From positions 1 to 60,452 of the forward strand of contig CAYFLR010000035.1 in assembly GCA_964343805.1 (NCBI GenBank): DNA of 60,452 nt. The letters are read 5' to 3'. Of this stretch, positions 9,235-17,259 are shown piece by piece. This DNA is from CAYFLR01 sp964343805 (lineage in GTDB: Bacteria > Bdellovibrionota_B > Oligoflexia > CAYFLR01). A program made the position numbers and the translations under genes. The notes under the pieces were generated by a model. It had not been told where the DNA came from and made no database searches. It saw only the letters and a list, made by a program, of their open reading frames with translations. Every line of letters begins with the position of its first letter. The first letter of the stretch is position 1.

Positions 9235-9996
9235 ATGAAATTAGCCGTGTCGGGTAAGGGCGGTGTGGGGAAGTCGACTCTTTCAGCCTTTTTAGCTTAT
9301 TTTTTGCAGAGGAAGGGCAAGAAGGTGTTGGCTGTGGATGCCGATCCTGATGCTGATCTGGCACTTGCCTTGGGAATCCCCACCTCTGAACATGAGAACA
9401 TTCTAACTATAGCCAAGCAAAAATCCCTGATCGAAGAACGAACCGGTAGCCGCAGTGATGAATACGGAGGTGTTTTTAAGCTAAACCCCGATGTGAGCGA
9501 TGTGGCTGATAAGTATGCCTTTCAACATAAAGGTATTGACCTTTTAGTGATGGGGGCAATTGAAAAGGGAGGGGCGGGCTGTGCCTGTGCAGAAAATACC
9601 TTTTTAAAGTCACTGGTGCAAAATTTAATCCTGCACCGAGATGAAGTGGTTATTCTAGACATGGAAGCTGGGGTAGAGCATTTGGGACGGTCTACTACTA
9701 GTGGTGTAGATGCTCTTTTAGTGGTGGTGGATGCAGGTCAAAGGTCTTTAAAAACCTATAAGCGAATCAGCGACCTCGCGGAAGACATTGGTATCAAGAA
9801 GGTGATTCCGGTGGCCAATAAGGTGAGGGAAGGTGAGGAAGAAAGTATCCGAAAAAGTCTTGGTGATCCAAATAATCTGACCATTATTCCCTATTTTGAA
9901 GAGTTTTATAAGTTTGATCAGGCAGGAGGTTCTAACAACCCTCAGTTTTATCAAGCTATAGATAAAGATTTAGAAGCACTTTTAGCATTAATATAA
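9235..9996 (+). CDS. cooC: CooC/AcsF-type nickel-insertion ATPase (first copy)
   Basis: Deviant-Walker P-loop ATPase of the MinD/CooC group, predicted to deliver nickel to CODH or ACS. From the ATG at 9235 (253 aa) it shows SGKGGVGKST at residues 6-15, the Switch I/Walker A' segment VDADPDADL, the CxC nickel/dimer motif GAGCACAEN (Cys116, Cys118) and DMEAGVEH. I prefer 9235 over the GTG at 9199 because AGGAGA lies just upstream and P-loop ATPases of this group begin directly with the first strand. It is the first gene of the acs operon; the next gene starts 18 bases later. Confidence 0.85.
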   Translation: MKLAVSGKGGVGKSTLSAFLAYFLQRKGKKVLAVDADPDADLALALGIPTSEHENILTIAKQKSLIEERTGSRSDEYGGVFKLNPDVSDVADKYAFQHKGIDLLVMGAIEKGGAGCACAENTFLKSLVQNLILHRDEVVILDMEAGVEHLGRSTTSGVDALLVVVDAGQRSLKTYKRISDLAEDIGIKKVIPVANKVREGEEESIRKSLGDPNNLTIIPYFEEFYKFDQAGGSNNPQFYQAIDKDLEALLALI

Positions 9997-10014
9997 CAAG
10001 GAGAAGTACTAGGA

Positions 10015-11085
10015 ATGGATTTACCACAAAAATTTTTAGCCACCGCCATTGGCAGTTTTCCACACCAAGACCCTGATTCAGCCCTGGAAATGATATTCAA
10101 TGCCTGTCCAGAGGCTCCCGTTTGGCCTCAACTCCCAAAAACACATCTCAATGAGCAGATGGAAATCCAATATTCTGAAGGTCTCCCTTGTATTAAAATA
10201 GATTATGACAAAGAGCGCATGTTCTTTGATACCACGGGTGACTACTCTGAAGAGTTTGCCTCCTTTTATGAGAATTACCTCACTGCGATGGAAGGAGACC
10301 CCGCCGATGTGGATTGGTCTTCCATTGGTATTTCTCCCGACTTCTCTAAGGGGATTGTGGCCTTTGAAGAGCGACTGAAAACAAGTGGTGAAAAGCTGCC
10401 CTTTGTGAAAGTGCATACCACTGGACCGGTCTCCTTTGCTTTGACGGTGGTGGATGAAACTAAAAGAGCCATCTATTATAACGAAGAGTTTCGTGATGTG
10501 GTGGTAAAGGCCATGGCTTTAAAATGTCGTTGGCAAATTCAGAAGTTTAAGCCTTATGCCGAAAAGGTGATCTGCTTTGTGGATGAGCCTATTCTATCGG
10601 CATTTGGTTCTTCCACCTATATTTCCGTGACCCGAGAAGAGGTGGTAGGCATTTTAAGTGAGATGGTTGAAGCCATTCATTTAGATGGAGCTATTGCTGG
10701 TGTTCATTGCTGTGGAAATACTGATTGGAGCATTTTAATCGAAGCGGGTGTGGACCTGGTGAACTTTGATGCTTTTCAATATGGAGAAACCATTGCTCTT
10801 TACCCTGAGGCAGTTAAAAAGTTCTTGCAAGGTGGCGGGCTGTTAGCCTGGGGTGTGGTTCCTACTTCGGATGATATCAATGATCAAACTGTTGACTCCC
10901 TTATGGAGCAATATAATAAAGGGGTGGCTCATCTCTCCCAAGAAGCGGGAATTGATAGGGAGTTAATTCACAAAACTTCCATTATTACTCCTTCCTGTGG
11001 AACGGGTTCCATGCCGTTAGAGACTGCCCAAAAGGTATTTGCAGCCCTTAAAGGCTTATCCACCAAACTGAGAGAGACCTATTAA
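10015..11085 (+). CDS. half-length MetE-like methionine synthase (MesB/core-MetE type candidate)
   Basis: 356-aa UROD/MetE-superfamily TIM barrel, about half the length of MetE and lacking its N-terminal folate-binding half. Zinc-site residues match MetE: His231-x-Cys233 in GVHCCGNTDW and Cys328 in TPSCGTGSM. It starts ATAIGSFPHQDP and keeps WPQLPKT, as in small MetE-like proteins found near CODH/ACS genes. Folate-independent 'core' methionine synthases of bacteria with a Wood-Ljungdahl pathway are known to take the methyl group from the corrinoid Fe-S protein. Its place between two CooC-type genes in this operon fits that role. A methylcobamide methyltransferase with another acceptor is the main alternative. 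Good upstream site (AAGGAG); the stop overlaps the next ATG by one base. Confidence 0.7.
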   Translation: MDLPQKFLATAIGSFPHQDPDSALEMIFNACPEAPVWPQLPKTHLNEQMEIQYSEGLPCIKIDYDKERMFFDTTGDYSEEFASFYENYLTAMEGDPADVDWSSIGISPDFSKGIVAFEERLKTSGEKLPFVKVHTTGPVSFALTVVDETKRAIYYNEEFRDVVVKAMALKCRWQIQKFKPYAEKVICFVDEPILSAFGSSTYISVTREEVVGILSEMVEAIHLDGAIAGVHCCGNTDWSILIEAGVDLVNFDAFQYGETIALYPEAVKKFLQGGGLLAWGVVPTSDDINDQTVDSLMEQYNKGVAHLSQEAGIDRELIHKTSIITPSCGTGSMPLETAQKVFAALKGLSTKLRETY

Positions 11086-11846
11086 TGGATAGTTATAAAA
11101 TCGCCATCACCGGTAAGGGGGGATGTGGTAAAAGCACCTTAAGTGGGCTCATCATCGGGGGACTCATAAAGTCAGGGCATAAACCAGTTTTAGCCATTGA
11201 TGCGGACCCCAATCAGTGTCTTGATACTGTGCTGGGAGTACAGGTTGAGAATTCTGTAGGGCAAATTAGAGAGGATGTTCGCAAGCTCTCTGAAGAAGGG
11301 GCTTCTACCGGTATGAGTAAACGGGATCTGTTGGAATTGAAAATAGCCGAGTGCTTAGTAGAAGCTGATGATTTTGATCTCATCTCTATGGGACGGTCTG
11401 AAGGACCTGGCTGCTACTGCTATGCTAACAATGTGCTGGGCGATATTATAAGGGAGATTGAAAAGAGCTATCCCTATGTGGTGATCGATAATGAGGCGGG
11501 TTTAGAAAATTTATCTCGTCGGATTGTGAATGAGGTGGACCTCCTGGTAGTTGTGGGAGAGCCTTCCTTAAATGGCATAAAAACCGTTCAGCGAGTGGTG
11601 GATGTGGCACATGAGATGAAGCTTCAGTTTAAAAAACTTGCGGTGATTATCAATAAAAAAGGAGACCACCCTCTCTCGACAGCGGGAAGAGCAATTCTAG
11701 AAAAAATCAGTCCCGAACAAACTCTTCTTCTTCCTTGGGATGGAGAGGTGGCCAGCTTCGGCGAAGAGGGAAAAGATTTAACCACCCTGCCAGATAACAA
11801 TAAGGTGGTAGAGGCTTTACAAGGTTTTCTAAAAGAAATAATGTAA
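11085..11846 (+). CDS. acsF: CooC/AcsF-type nickel-insertion ATPase (second copy)
   Basis: 253-aa P-loop ATPase of the CooC/AcsF family: TGKGGCGKST at residues 9-18, IDADPNQCLD, the CxC motif GPGCYCYANN (Cys110, Cys112) and DNEAGLENLSRR. It is clearly divergent from the first copy at 9235, so the two are probably not a recent duplication and may serve different targets (CODH C-cluster versus ACS A-cluster). It overlaps the preceding gene by one base and lies 16 bases before the CODH gene. The AcsF assignment for this copy is inferred from its position next to the CODH and ACS genes. Confidence 0.8.
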   Translation: MDSYKIAITGKGGCGKSTLSGLIIGGLIKSGHKPVLAIDADPNQCLDTVLGVQVENSVGQIREDVRKLSEEGASTGMSKRDLLELKIAECLVEADDFDLISMGRSEGPGCYCYANNVLGDIIREIEKSYPYVVIDNEAGLENLSRRIVNEVDLLVVVGEPSLNGIKTVQRVVDVAHEMKLQFKKLAVIINKKGDHPLSTAGRAILEKISPEQTLLLPWDGEVASFGEEGKDLTTLPDNNKVVEALQGFLKEIM

Positions 11847-11862
11847 CAATTAGGAAGATAAA

Positions 11863-13797
11863 ATGAAAGAATCAACCACCAGTAATCTCCAAGATAGAGT
11901 CAGCGATCCTGCATCCCAAATGGCTTTGGAAAAAGCAAGGGAAGATGGGGTATCCGTCAGTTTTGATCGACTGGATCAGCAGGGAAAAGCCTGCACCTTT
12001 GGCACCAACGGAATATGCTGTCGAATTTGTCATATGGGACCTTGCCGGATCACCAAAAAAGCTCCCAAAGGGATCTGCGGAGCCAGCGCAGATACCATCG
12101 TGGCTCGGAATTTTTTGATGGAGGTGGCCAGTGGATCGGCAGCTCACTCCGATCATGGACGACATCTGGTTTTACTGCTTAAAAAAATAGCAGAGGGCAA
12201 AGCCCTGGATTATCAACTGAAGGATGTGGCTGCTTTAAAAAAGGTGGCTGAGATTTATGGGGTAGAAACCACTGAGCGAGGTCCTAAGGAGATCGCTCTC
12301 GAACTTTCTGAAAAGCTCTTACTCGAATTTAGCAATCAAGAACAGCACTTAGAAACCCTACGCTTGGCTCCTGTGAAGCGAGTTAACTTGTGGAACCGAC
12401 TCGGGGTGAGCCCTGAAGGAATCGATCGCACCATTGTGGAATCCCTGCACCGCACTAATATGGGAGTGGATCATGACTATAAAAATCTTTTAATGAACGC
12501 CTTTAAATCTGCCCTAGCTGATGGTTGGGGAGGTTCCAGGGTGGCCGGTCAGGTATCGGATATTATTTTTGGCATGCCCTCACCGGTAAAAAGTAGTGCC
12601 AACCTAGGAGTTTTGGGAGAGAAGACAGTTAATATTTTAGTGCACGGTCATGAGCCCGCTCTTTCTGAAATGTTAGTGGCTGCGGCCGGTGATTCAGAGC
12701 TCAATGAATTAGCTAAAAACAAAGGGGCGGAAGGTATAACTTTAGCCGGTATTTGCTGTACCGCCAATGAGATTTTGATGCGTCATGGGATTCCTATTGC
12801 GGGAAGCTTTCTCCAGCAAGAACTTGCCATTGTCACAGGCGCAGTGGAAATGATGATTATTGATGTGCAGTGCTGTATGCCCGCTTTAACAGAGGTGGCT
12901 TCCGCTTNNNNNNNNNNTAGCGATACCGCTAAAACCATTGGAGCCTCTCATCAAAGTTTTAATGCAGCGGAGGCTCTCGAAAACGCCAAATCTCTGATTC
13001 GTACTGCCATAAATAATTATGAAAAACGAGATCCTGCCAAGGTTTCTATTCCTAATTTACAAAAGCCCCTGGTGGCTGGCTGTAGTGTGGAGGCCATAAA
13101 ATATATGTTGGGCGGATCTTTCCGCGCCTCTTTTCGTCCCTTAAACGATGCCATTATCGCCGGGAGGATTAAAGGGGTGGTGGGCATTGTGGGCTGTAAT
13201 AACCCTAAACAAAAAGTAGATCACTACACCAATGCCCTTACTAAGTTGCTCCTTAAAAACAATATCCTGATCCTAAAAACGGGTTGTGCCGCAGTGGCTT
13301 CCGCCAAAGAGGGAATGCTCACTCCGGAAACCGCCTATGAATATGCCGGCACCGGTTTACGAGAAGTTTGTGAAGCAGTGGGCATGCCTCCGGTGCTCCA
13401 CATGGGAAGTTGTGTGGATAACACTCGCCTTTTAGAAGCGGCCAGTGAGATCGTTTTAGAAGGGGGCTTAGGAGATGATTTTTCTGATCTTCCAGTGGTG
13501 GGAGTGGCTCCTGAGTGGATGAGTGAGAAAGCCATCGCCATTGGACTTTACTTTGTTGCTTCTGGTTTTGATGTGATTTTAGGTCATCCTTTTCATACCG
13601 GTGGATCAGAGGCGGTCACTGACTTTTTAGAAAAAGACACTGCCGAGCTTTTTGGAGGATCTTTTCATGTGAAAGACAATGCGGAAGCGGCCTGTGAGCT
13701 TATTCTAGAAATTATGGACACCCGGAGGAACAAGCTGGGAATCAATAAAAAGGCCGAGCGTAAGTTGATGGATATGAGAGATAGGAGGGACATTTAA
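11863..13797 (+). CDS. acsA: anaerobic carbon monoxide dehydrogenase catalytic subunit
   Basis: Ni-Fe-S CODH that interconverts CO2 and CO for the ACS complex. Length (about 644 aa) matches CooS/AcsA. The N-terminal Cys set for the D and B clusters is intact: Cys44, 52, 53, 56, 61, 72. C-cluster ligands known from Carboxydothermus CODH II are all visible: His in VHGHEP, Cys in GICCTANE, DVQCCMP, VGCNNPK, KTGCAA and HMGSCVDN. A 10-N gap at 12908-12917 replaces the segment after TEVASA, which holds no ligand in the family. The stop overlaps the ACS start by one base, and AGGAGG precedes that start. Named acsA from the operon context. Confidence 0.95.
   Translation: MKESTTSNLQDRVSDPASQMALEKAREDGVSVSFDRLDQQGKACTFGTNGICCRICHMGPCRITKKAPKGICGASADTIVARNFLMEVASGSAAHSDHGRHLVLLLKKIAEGKALDYQLKDVAALKKVAEIYGVETTERGPKEIALELSEKLLLEFSNQEQHLETLRLAPVKRVNLWNRLGVSPEGIDRTIVESLHRTNMGVDHDYKNLLMNAFKSALADGWGGSRVAGQVSDIIFGMPSPVKSSANLGVLGEKTVNILVHGHEPALSEMLVAAAGDSELNELAKNKGAEGITLAGICCTANEILMRHGIPIAGSFLQQELAIVTGAVEMMIIDVQCCMPALTEVASAXXXXSDTAKTIGASHQSFNAAEALENAKSLIRTAINNYEKRDPAKVSIPNLQKPLVAGCSVEAIKYMLGGSFRASFRPLNDAIIAGRIKGVVGIVGCNNPKQKVDHYTNALTKLLLKNNILILKTGCAAVASAKEGMLTPETAYEYAGTGLREVCEAVGMPPVLHMGSCVDNTRLLEAASEIVLEGGLGDDFSDLPVVGVAPEWMSEKAIAIGLYFVASGFDVILGHPFHTGGSEAVTDFLEKDTAELFGGSFHVKDNAEAACELILEIMDTRRNKLGINKKAERKLMDMRDRRDI
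12908..12917. other. assembly gap (10 N) in CODH gene
   Basis: Ten Ns inside the CODH gene. The reading frame is the same on both sides if the gap is 10 bases (or 10 plus a multiple of 3). Confidence 0.95.
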
Positions 13798-15833
13798 TGT
13801 CAAAAGAAATTTGTACCAGTGCCATTGATGGAGCTATCAGTTTTGTCTCTCAGGCAGAAACCATGCTGTCCAAAGTTATAGATCAAAAGGGGGTAGACAC
13901 TCCTATTGCCTTTCCAGATACCGCTTACTATTTGCCTATTACTTACTCTCTTACGGGTGAGAAGGTAAGAAAAGTGGGGGATTTACGAGATCTCCTGCAA
14001 AAGGCAAAAACCTTGCTGCCCGAACGACCCGAACCTGATGTGTGGCTGCCCTATTTGGGGGGAGCTCTGGATGCAGGAATTTCTTCGCTTTTTAGCTGTG
14101 AAATTATAGAAGCCTGTAAATACTTAGTGGGTCCCTCCCCGGTAGAAGATATCTGGCTGGGAGCCGCTAGTGATGTGATTATGCGTGAGCGGGGAATTGA
14201 ATTTGTAGATGGTACCGCTCCTGGTTTTGCCGCCATTACCGGGGCTGCCCCCACCAATGAAATCGCAGTAAAAATAGCCAAAGAGCTGCAAGAAAAAAAT
14301 ATCTATGTATTTATGGGGGGCTCAGCAGGGGGTAAGCAATTTGCCGAGCAGCTGGCGGAAGAGGGGATTCAATTAGGGTGGGAAACCCGTTTGGTTCCCT
14401 TTGGTAAGGATGTATCATCCCTTATTTATGCCCTGGGTTTTGCGAATCGAGCCGCTCTCTCCTTTGGGGGAGTTAAACCAGGTGACTTTAAGAAAAACTT
14501 AGCCTACAACCAAAATCGGATTTTTGCCTTTGTACTCGCCTTTGGGGAAGTGGATGCCGAAAAGTATGCTCTCGCTGCCGGCGCTATCAATTATGGTTTT
14601 CCGGTGATCGCCGATACGGATATTCCTGAGATTTTACCCACTGGAGTTTGCACTTATGAGCATGTGGTATCTAATGTTCCCCATGAAAAAATGGTGGAAA
14701 AAGCCCTGGAGGTGCGAGGGTGCAAAATTAAGGTAACGGAAGTCCCAATCCCTACCCCATATGGTCCTGCTTTTGAAGGAGAGCGCATTCGTAAAAATGA
14801 TTTTAGAGCGGAGTTTGGTGGAAATAAATCCACCGGCTTTGAATTTGTCACCATGGTGGAAATCGATGCCATTAAAGATGGAGAGATAGAGGTGTTGGGT
14901 CCAGACATTTCCGAGATGGAAGAGGGAAGTTCCAATCCCATCGCCATCTGGGTGGAAGTGGCTGGTCGTAAGATGCAAAGTGATTTCGAATCCATATTGG
15001 AGAGACAGCTGCACCATCTGGTGAATGGAGCCGAAGGTATATGGCACATGGGACAGAGAGATATCATCTGGATGAGAATTTCCAAGGCAGGATATGACAA
15101 AGGTCTCCGTTTAAAGCATATTGGTGAGATCATTCATGCTACCTTTTTATCTCATTATCCCGCCATTGTGGATAAGGTAAAAGTGACCATCGTGACCGAA
15201 CCAAAAGAAGTGGAAAAACGCTTGCAAATGGCTAGAAAAGTCTACCTGGAGCGCAACGATCGAATGGCCTCTATGACCGATGATTCGGTGGATACTTTTT
15301 ACTCCTGTTTACTCTGTCAATCTTTTGCCCCGGACCATGTTTGTGTGATTACTCCTGAAAGGCTTGGCCTCTGTGGAGCCTACAATTGGCTAGATGGAAA
15401 AGCCGCTTTTCAAATAGATGAAACTGGCCCCAATCAGCCGATCCAAAAGGGGGAGTGTCTCGATCCGAAAAAGGGAATCTGGAAAGGGGTGAATGACTAT
15501 GTATACAAAACCTCCCACAAAGCTGTGGAGAGTTTTTGTGTATACTCCATTATGGATCGCCCCATGACCAGTTGTGGTTGTTTCGAAATAATTATCGCCT
15601 ATGTTCCTGAGTGCAATGGAGTGATGGTGGTGAATAGGGAGTTTCCAGGTGACACTCCGGTGGGGATGACCTTCTCCACCTTAGCCGGTAATGTGGGCGG
15701 AGGTGTCCAGACTCCTGGATTTATGGGATGTGGAAAAATCTATCTCTCTTCCAAGAAATTTCTCTTTGCTGATGGCGGTCATCACCGTCTGGTTTGGGTC
15801 ACCAAAGAGTTAAAAGAGATNNNNNNNNNNTGA
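13797..15833 (+). CDS. acsB: acetyl-CoA synthase; open at its 3' end into AcsD (fusion)
   Basis: Catalytic ACS subunit: joins CO, a methyl group and CoA at the Ni-Ni-[4Fe4S] A-cluster. The N-terminal CODH-contact domain is present, then the A-cluster ligands: CLLCQ..HVC..GLCGAYN (C-x2-C-x8-C-x9-C, from about 15305) and the Cys-Gly-Cys nickel site SCGCFE (about 15570). The sequence before the gap at 15821-15830 ends RLVWVTKELKE. The TGA at 15831 is a stop only if the gap is exactly 10 bases. The family's C-terminal tail (FIDKIADE..HPALSM) appears right after the gap in another frame and runs without a stop into AcsD. The true gene is therefore most likely 13797-17259, an ACS-AcsD fusion. Confidence 0.93.
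   Translation: MSKEICTSAIDGAISFVSQAETMLSKVIDQKGVDTPIAFPDTAYYLPITYSLTGEKVRKVGDLRDLLQKAKTLLPERPEPDVWLPYLGGALDAGISSLFSCEIIEACKYLVGPSPVEDIWLGAASDVIMRERGIEFVDGTAPGFAAITGAAPTNEIAVKIAKELQEKNIYVFMGGSAGGKQFAEQLAEEGIQLGWETRLVPFGKDVSSLIYALGFANRAALSFGGVKPGDFKKNLAYNQNRIFAFVLAFGEVDAEKYALAAGAINYGFPVIADTDIPEILPTGVCTYEHVVSNVPHEKMVEKALEVRGCKIKVTEVPIPTPYGPAFEGERIRKNDFRAEFGGNKSTGFEFVTMVEIDAIKDGEIEVLGPDISEMEEGSSNPIAIWVEVAGRKMQSDFESILERQLHHLVNGAEGIWHMGQRDIIWMRISKAGYDKGLRLKHIGEIIHATFLSHYPAIVDKVKVTIVTEPKEVEKRLQMARKVYLERNDRMASMTDDSVDTFYSCLLCQSFAPDHVCVITPERLGLCGAYNWLDGKAAFQIDETGPNQPIQKGECLDPKKGIWKGVNDYVYKTSHKAVESFCVYSIMDRPMTSCGCFEIIIAYVPECNGVMVVNREFPGDTPVGMTFSTLAGNVGGGVQTPGFMGCGKIYLSSKKFLFADGGHHRLVWVTKELKEXXXX
15821..15830. 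other. assembly gap (10 N) near the ACS C-terminus
   Basis: Ten Ns between the ACS body and its C-terminal tail. The frames match if the true length is a multiple of 3. Compared with family length, perhaps 10-20 residues are missing. Confidence 0.95.
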
Positions 15834-15843
15834 ACAAAAGGGG

Positions 15844-17259
15844 ATGGAATTTATTGATAAAATTGCCGATGAAAGCATTGCCACCAATCCCGATGAGATC
15901 CGAACTCATATGGAAAAGGTGAGCCATCCTGCGCTATCCATGGCTGATATGAGTGAATTTAGTGAGAACGAGGAAGAATCTAAACCGAATGGTCCTACTC
16001 TAGAAGTTGCTCCATCTCCGTCCCCAGCGCTAAAAGAAGAGGTTCAAAAGGAAAAGATCGTTACCCCTGCAGCCCCTGATCAAGATTGGCTGACCTCTTT
16101 AAAAGATGAGTTGAAAAACTCCATCGTTTCTGAGTTAAAATCCTCGCTCACCCAAGATATTGTGAGCGAATTGGGTAAAGTATTAAAGGGTGGAACTCCG
16201 TTGGTAAATGAGGAGAGCGTTACTCCTCCGCCGATAGCTAAAGAAGTTATCAAAACTCCACCTAAAAAAGATCCGCTTAAAAATATCAAATCTTTCCCCA
16301 TTAAAAGATTAGCAGCGGAAGAACCGGTGGGTTTAGTGACCTTAGGAGCCACTAAAAAAGAGGGGGGGAGTCGTTCGCATACCGTGACTTTAGGGGGAGC
16401 CAATGTGATGCCCTTTCATTTTTATGAAGGGGAGATACCCAACCCGCCTCGCATTGCCATGGAAGTTTTTGATAGCGTGAGCCCTAAATACCCTGTTTCC
16501 TTAAAGCAGAAATGGGGAGAGCTGATTCATAATCCGGCGCAAATGGCCAAGGTTTGCGTGGATAAATATGGAGCTGAGCTTATCAGTGTAAACCTTGCGG
16601 GAACCCATCCTGAACGAGAAGATCTCTCTGCTGAAAATGCAGTAAAGGTGGTCAAATCGGTATTAAGTGCGGTGGAGGTTCCGCTCATAATTACCGGTCA
16701 CGGTCATTATGAAAAAAATAATGAGATAATGAAAGCGGTGGCCGCTGAATTTGCCGGTGAAAACTTGCTGCTCAATTGGGTAGAGCAAGATAACTATAAA
16801 ACCATCGCCGGAGCGGTGCTAGCCTATAATCACACCATCGTGGGGCAAAGTCCCATTGATGTGAATATCGCTAAACAGCTTAATATTTTACTTAAGGGGA
16901 TGGGCATACCTGAAAACAAAATGGTGATCGATCCCATGACCGGGGCTTTAGGATACGGATTAGAGTACTCCTATTCAGGGATGGAGAGAATTAGACTCAC
17001 CGGCCTTGACGGAGAAAAAATGCTCAATCTTCCCATGGTGGTCACTCCTGGTTTTGAATGCGCCAAAATGAAAGAGATGCGCATCACTGAAACAGAATTT
17101 CCCTCTTGGGGAGATCTGCACAAAAGAGCGGCCATTTGGGAACTTTCCACTGCCACCTCTCTACTCTATGCCGGGGCGGATCTTCTTATCATGTATCATC
17201 CAGAAGCCACCCTCGCTTTACAAAAAACTATTAAACGTTTGATGAACGGAGAATCATAA
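15844..17259 (+). CDS. acsD: ACS C-terminal tail + linker + corrinoid Fe-S protein small subunit (AcsD)
   Basis: Counted from the ATG at 15844. Residues 1-36 (FIDKIADESIATN..HPALSMADM) match the conserved C-terminal tail of ACS, not AcsD. Residues 37-160 form a linker: Glu/Ser/Pro-rich, an amphipathic helix at about 80-117 (WLTSLKDELKNSIVSELKS), then a Pro/Lys-rich part. Residues 161-471 are a full-length AcsD TIM barrel (VGLVTLGATKKEGG, VTLGGANVMPFHFYEG, MVIDPMTGALGYG), which with AcsC carries the methyl-corrinoid. The frame is open upstream through 15832 to the gap, with no good ribosome site before 15844. I therefore read this as the 3' part of one acsB-acsD gene. The stop overlaps the acsC start by one base. 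Confidence 0.9.
   Translation: MEFIDKIADESIATNPDEIRTHMEKVSHPALSMADMSEFSENEEESKPNGPTLEVAPSPSPALKEEVQKEKIVTPAAPDQDWLTSLKDELKNSIVSELKSSLTQDIVSELGKVLKGGTPLVNEESVTPPPIAKEVIKTPPKKDPLKNIKSFPIKRLAAEEPVGLVTLGATKKEGGSRSHTVTLGGANVMPFHFYEGEIPNPPRIAMEVFDSVSPKYPVSLKQKWGELIHNPAQMAKVCVDKYGAELISVNLAGTHPEREDLSAENAVKVVKSVLSAVEVPLIITGHGHYEKNNEIMKAVAAEFAGENLLLNWVEQDNYKTIAGAVLAYNHTIVGQSPIDVNIAKQLNILLKGMGIPENKMVIDPMTGALGYGLEYSYSGMERIRLTGLDGEKMLNLPMVVTPGFECAKMKEMRITETEFPSWGDLHKRAAIWELSTATSLLYAGADLLIMYHPEATLALQKTIKRLMNGES

Noticed and set aside
12908..12917. Loss of a C-cluster ligand of CODH at the gap
   Set aside because: All ligand motifs (HGHEP, GICC, DVQCC, GCNN, TGCAA, MGSC) are present outside the gap.
15831..15833. 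TGA directly after the gap as the true end of acetyl-CoA synthase
   Set aside because: It is in frame only if the gap is exactly 10 bases, and the conserved ACS tail follows in another frame, so the stop is an artefact of the placeholder length.
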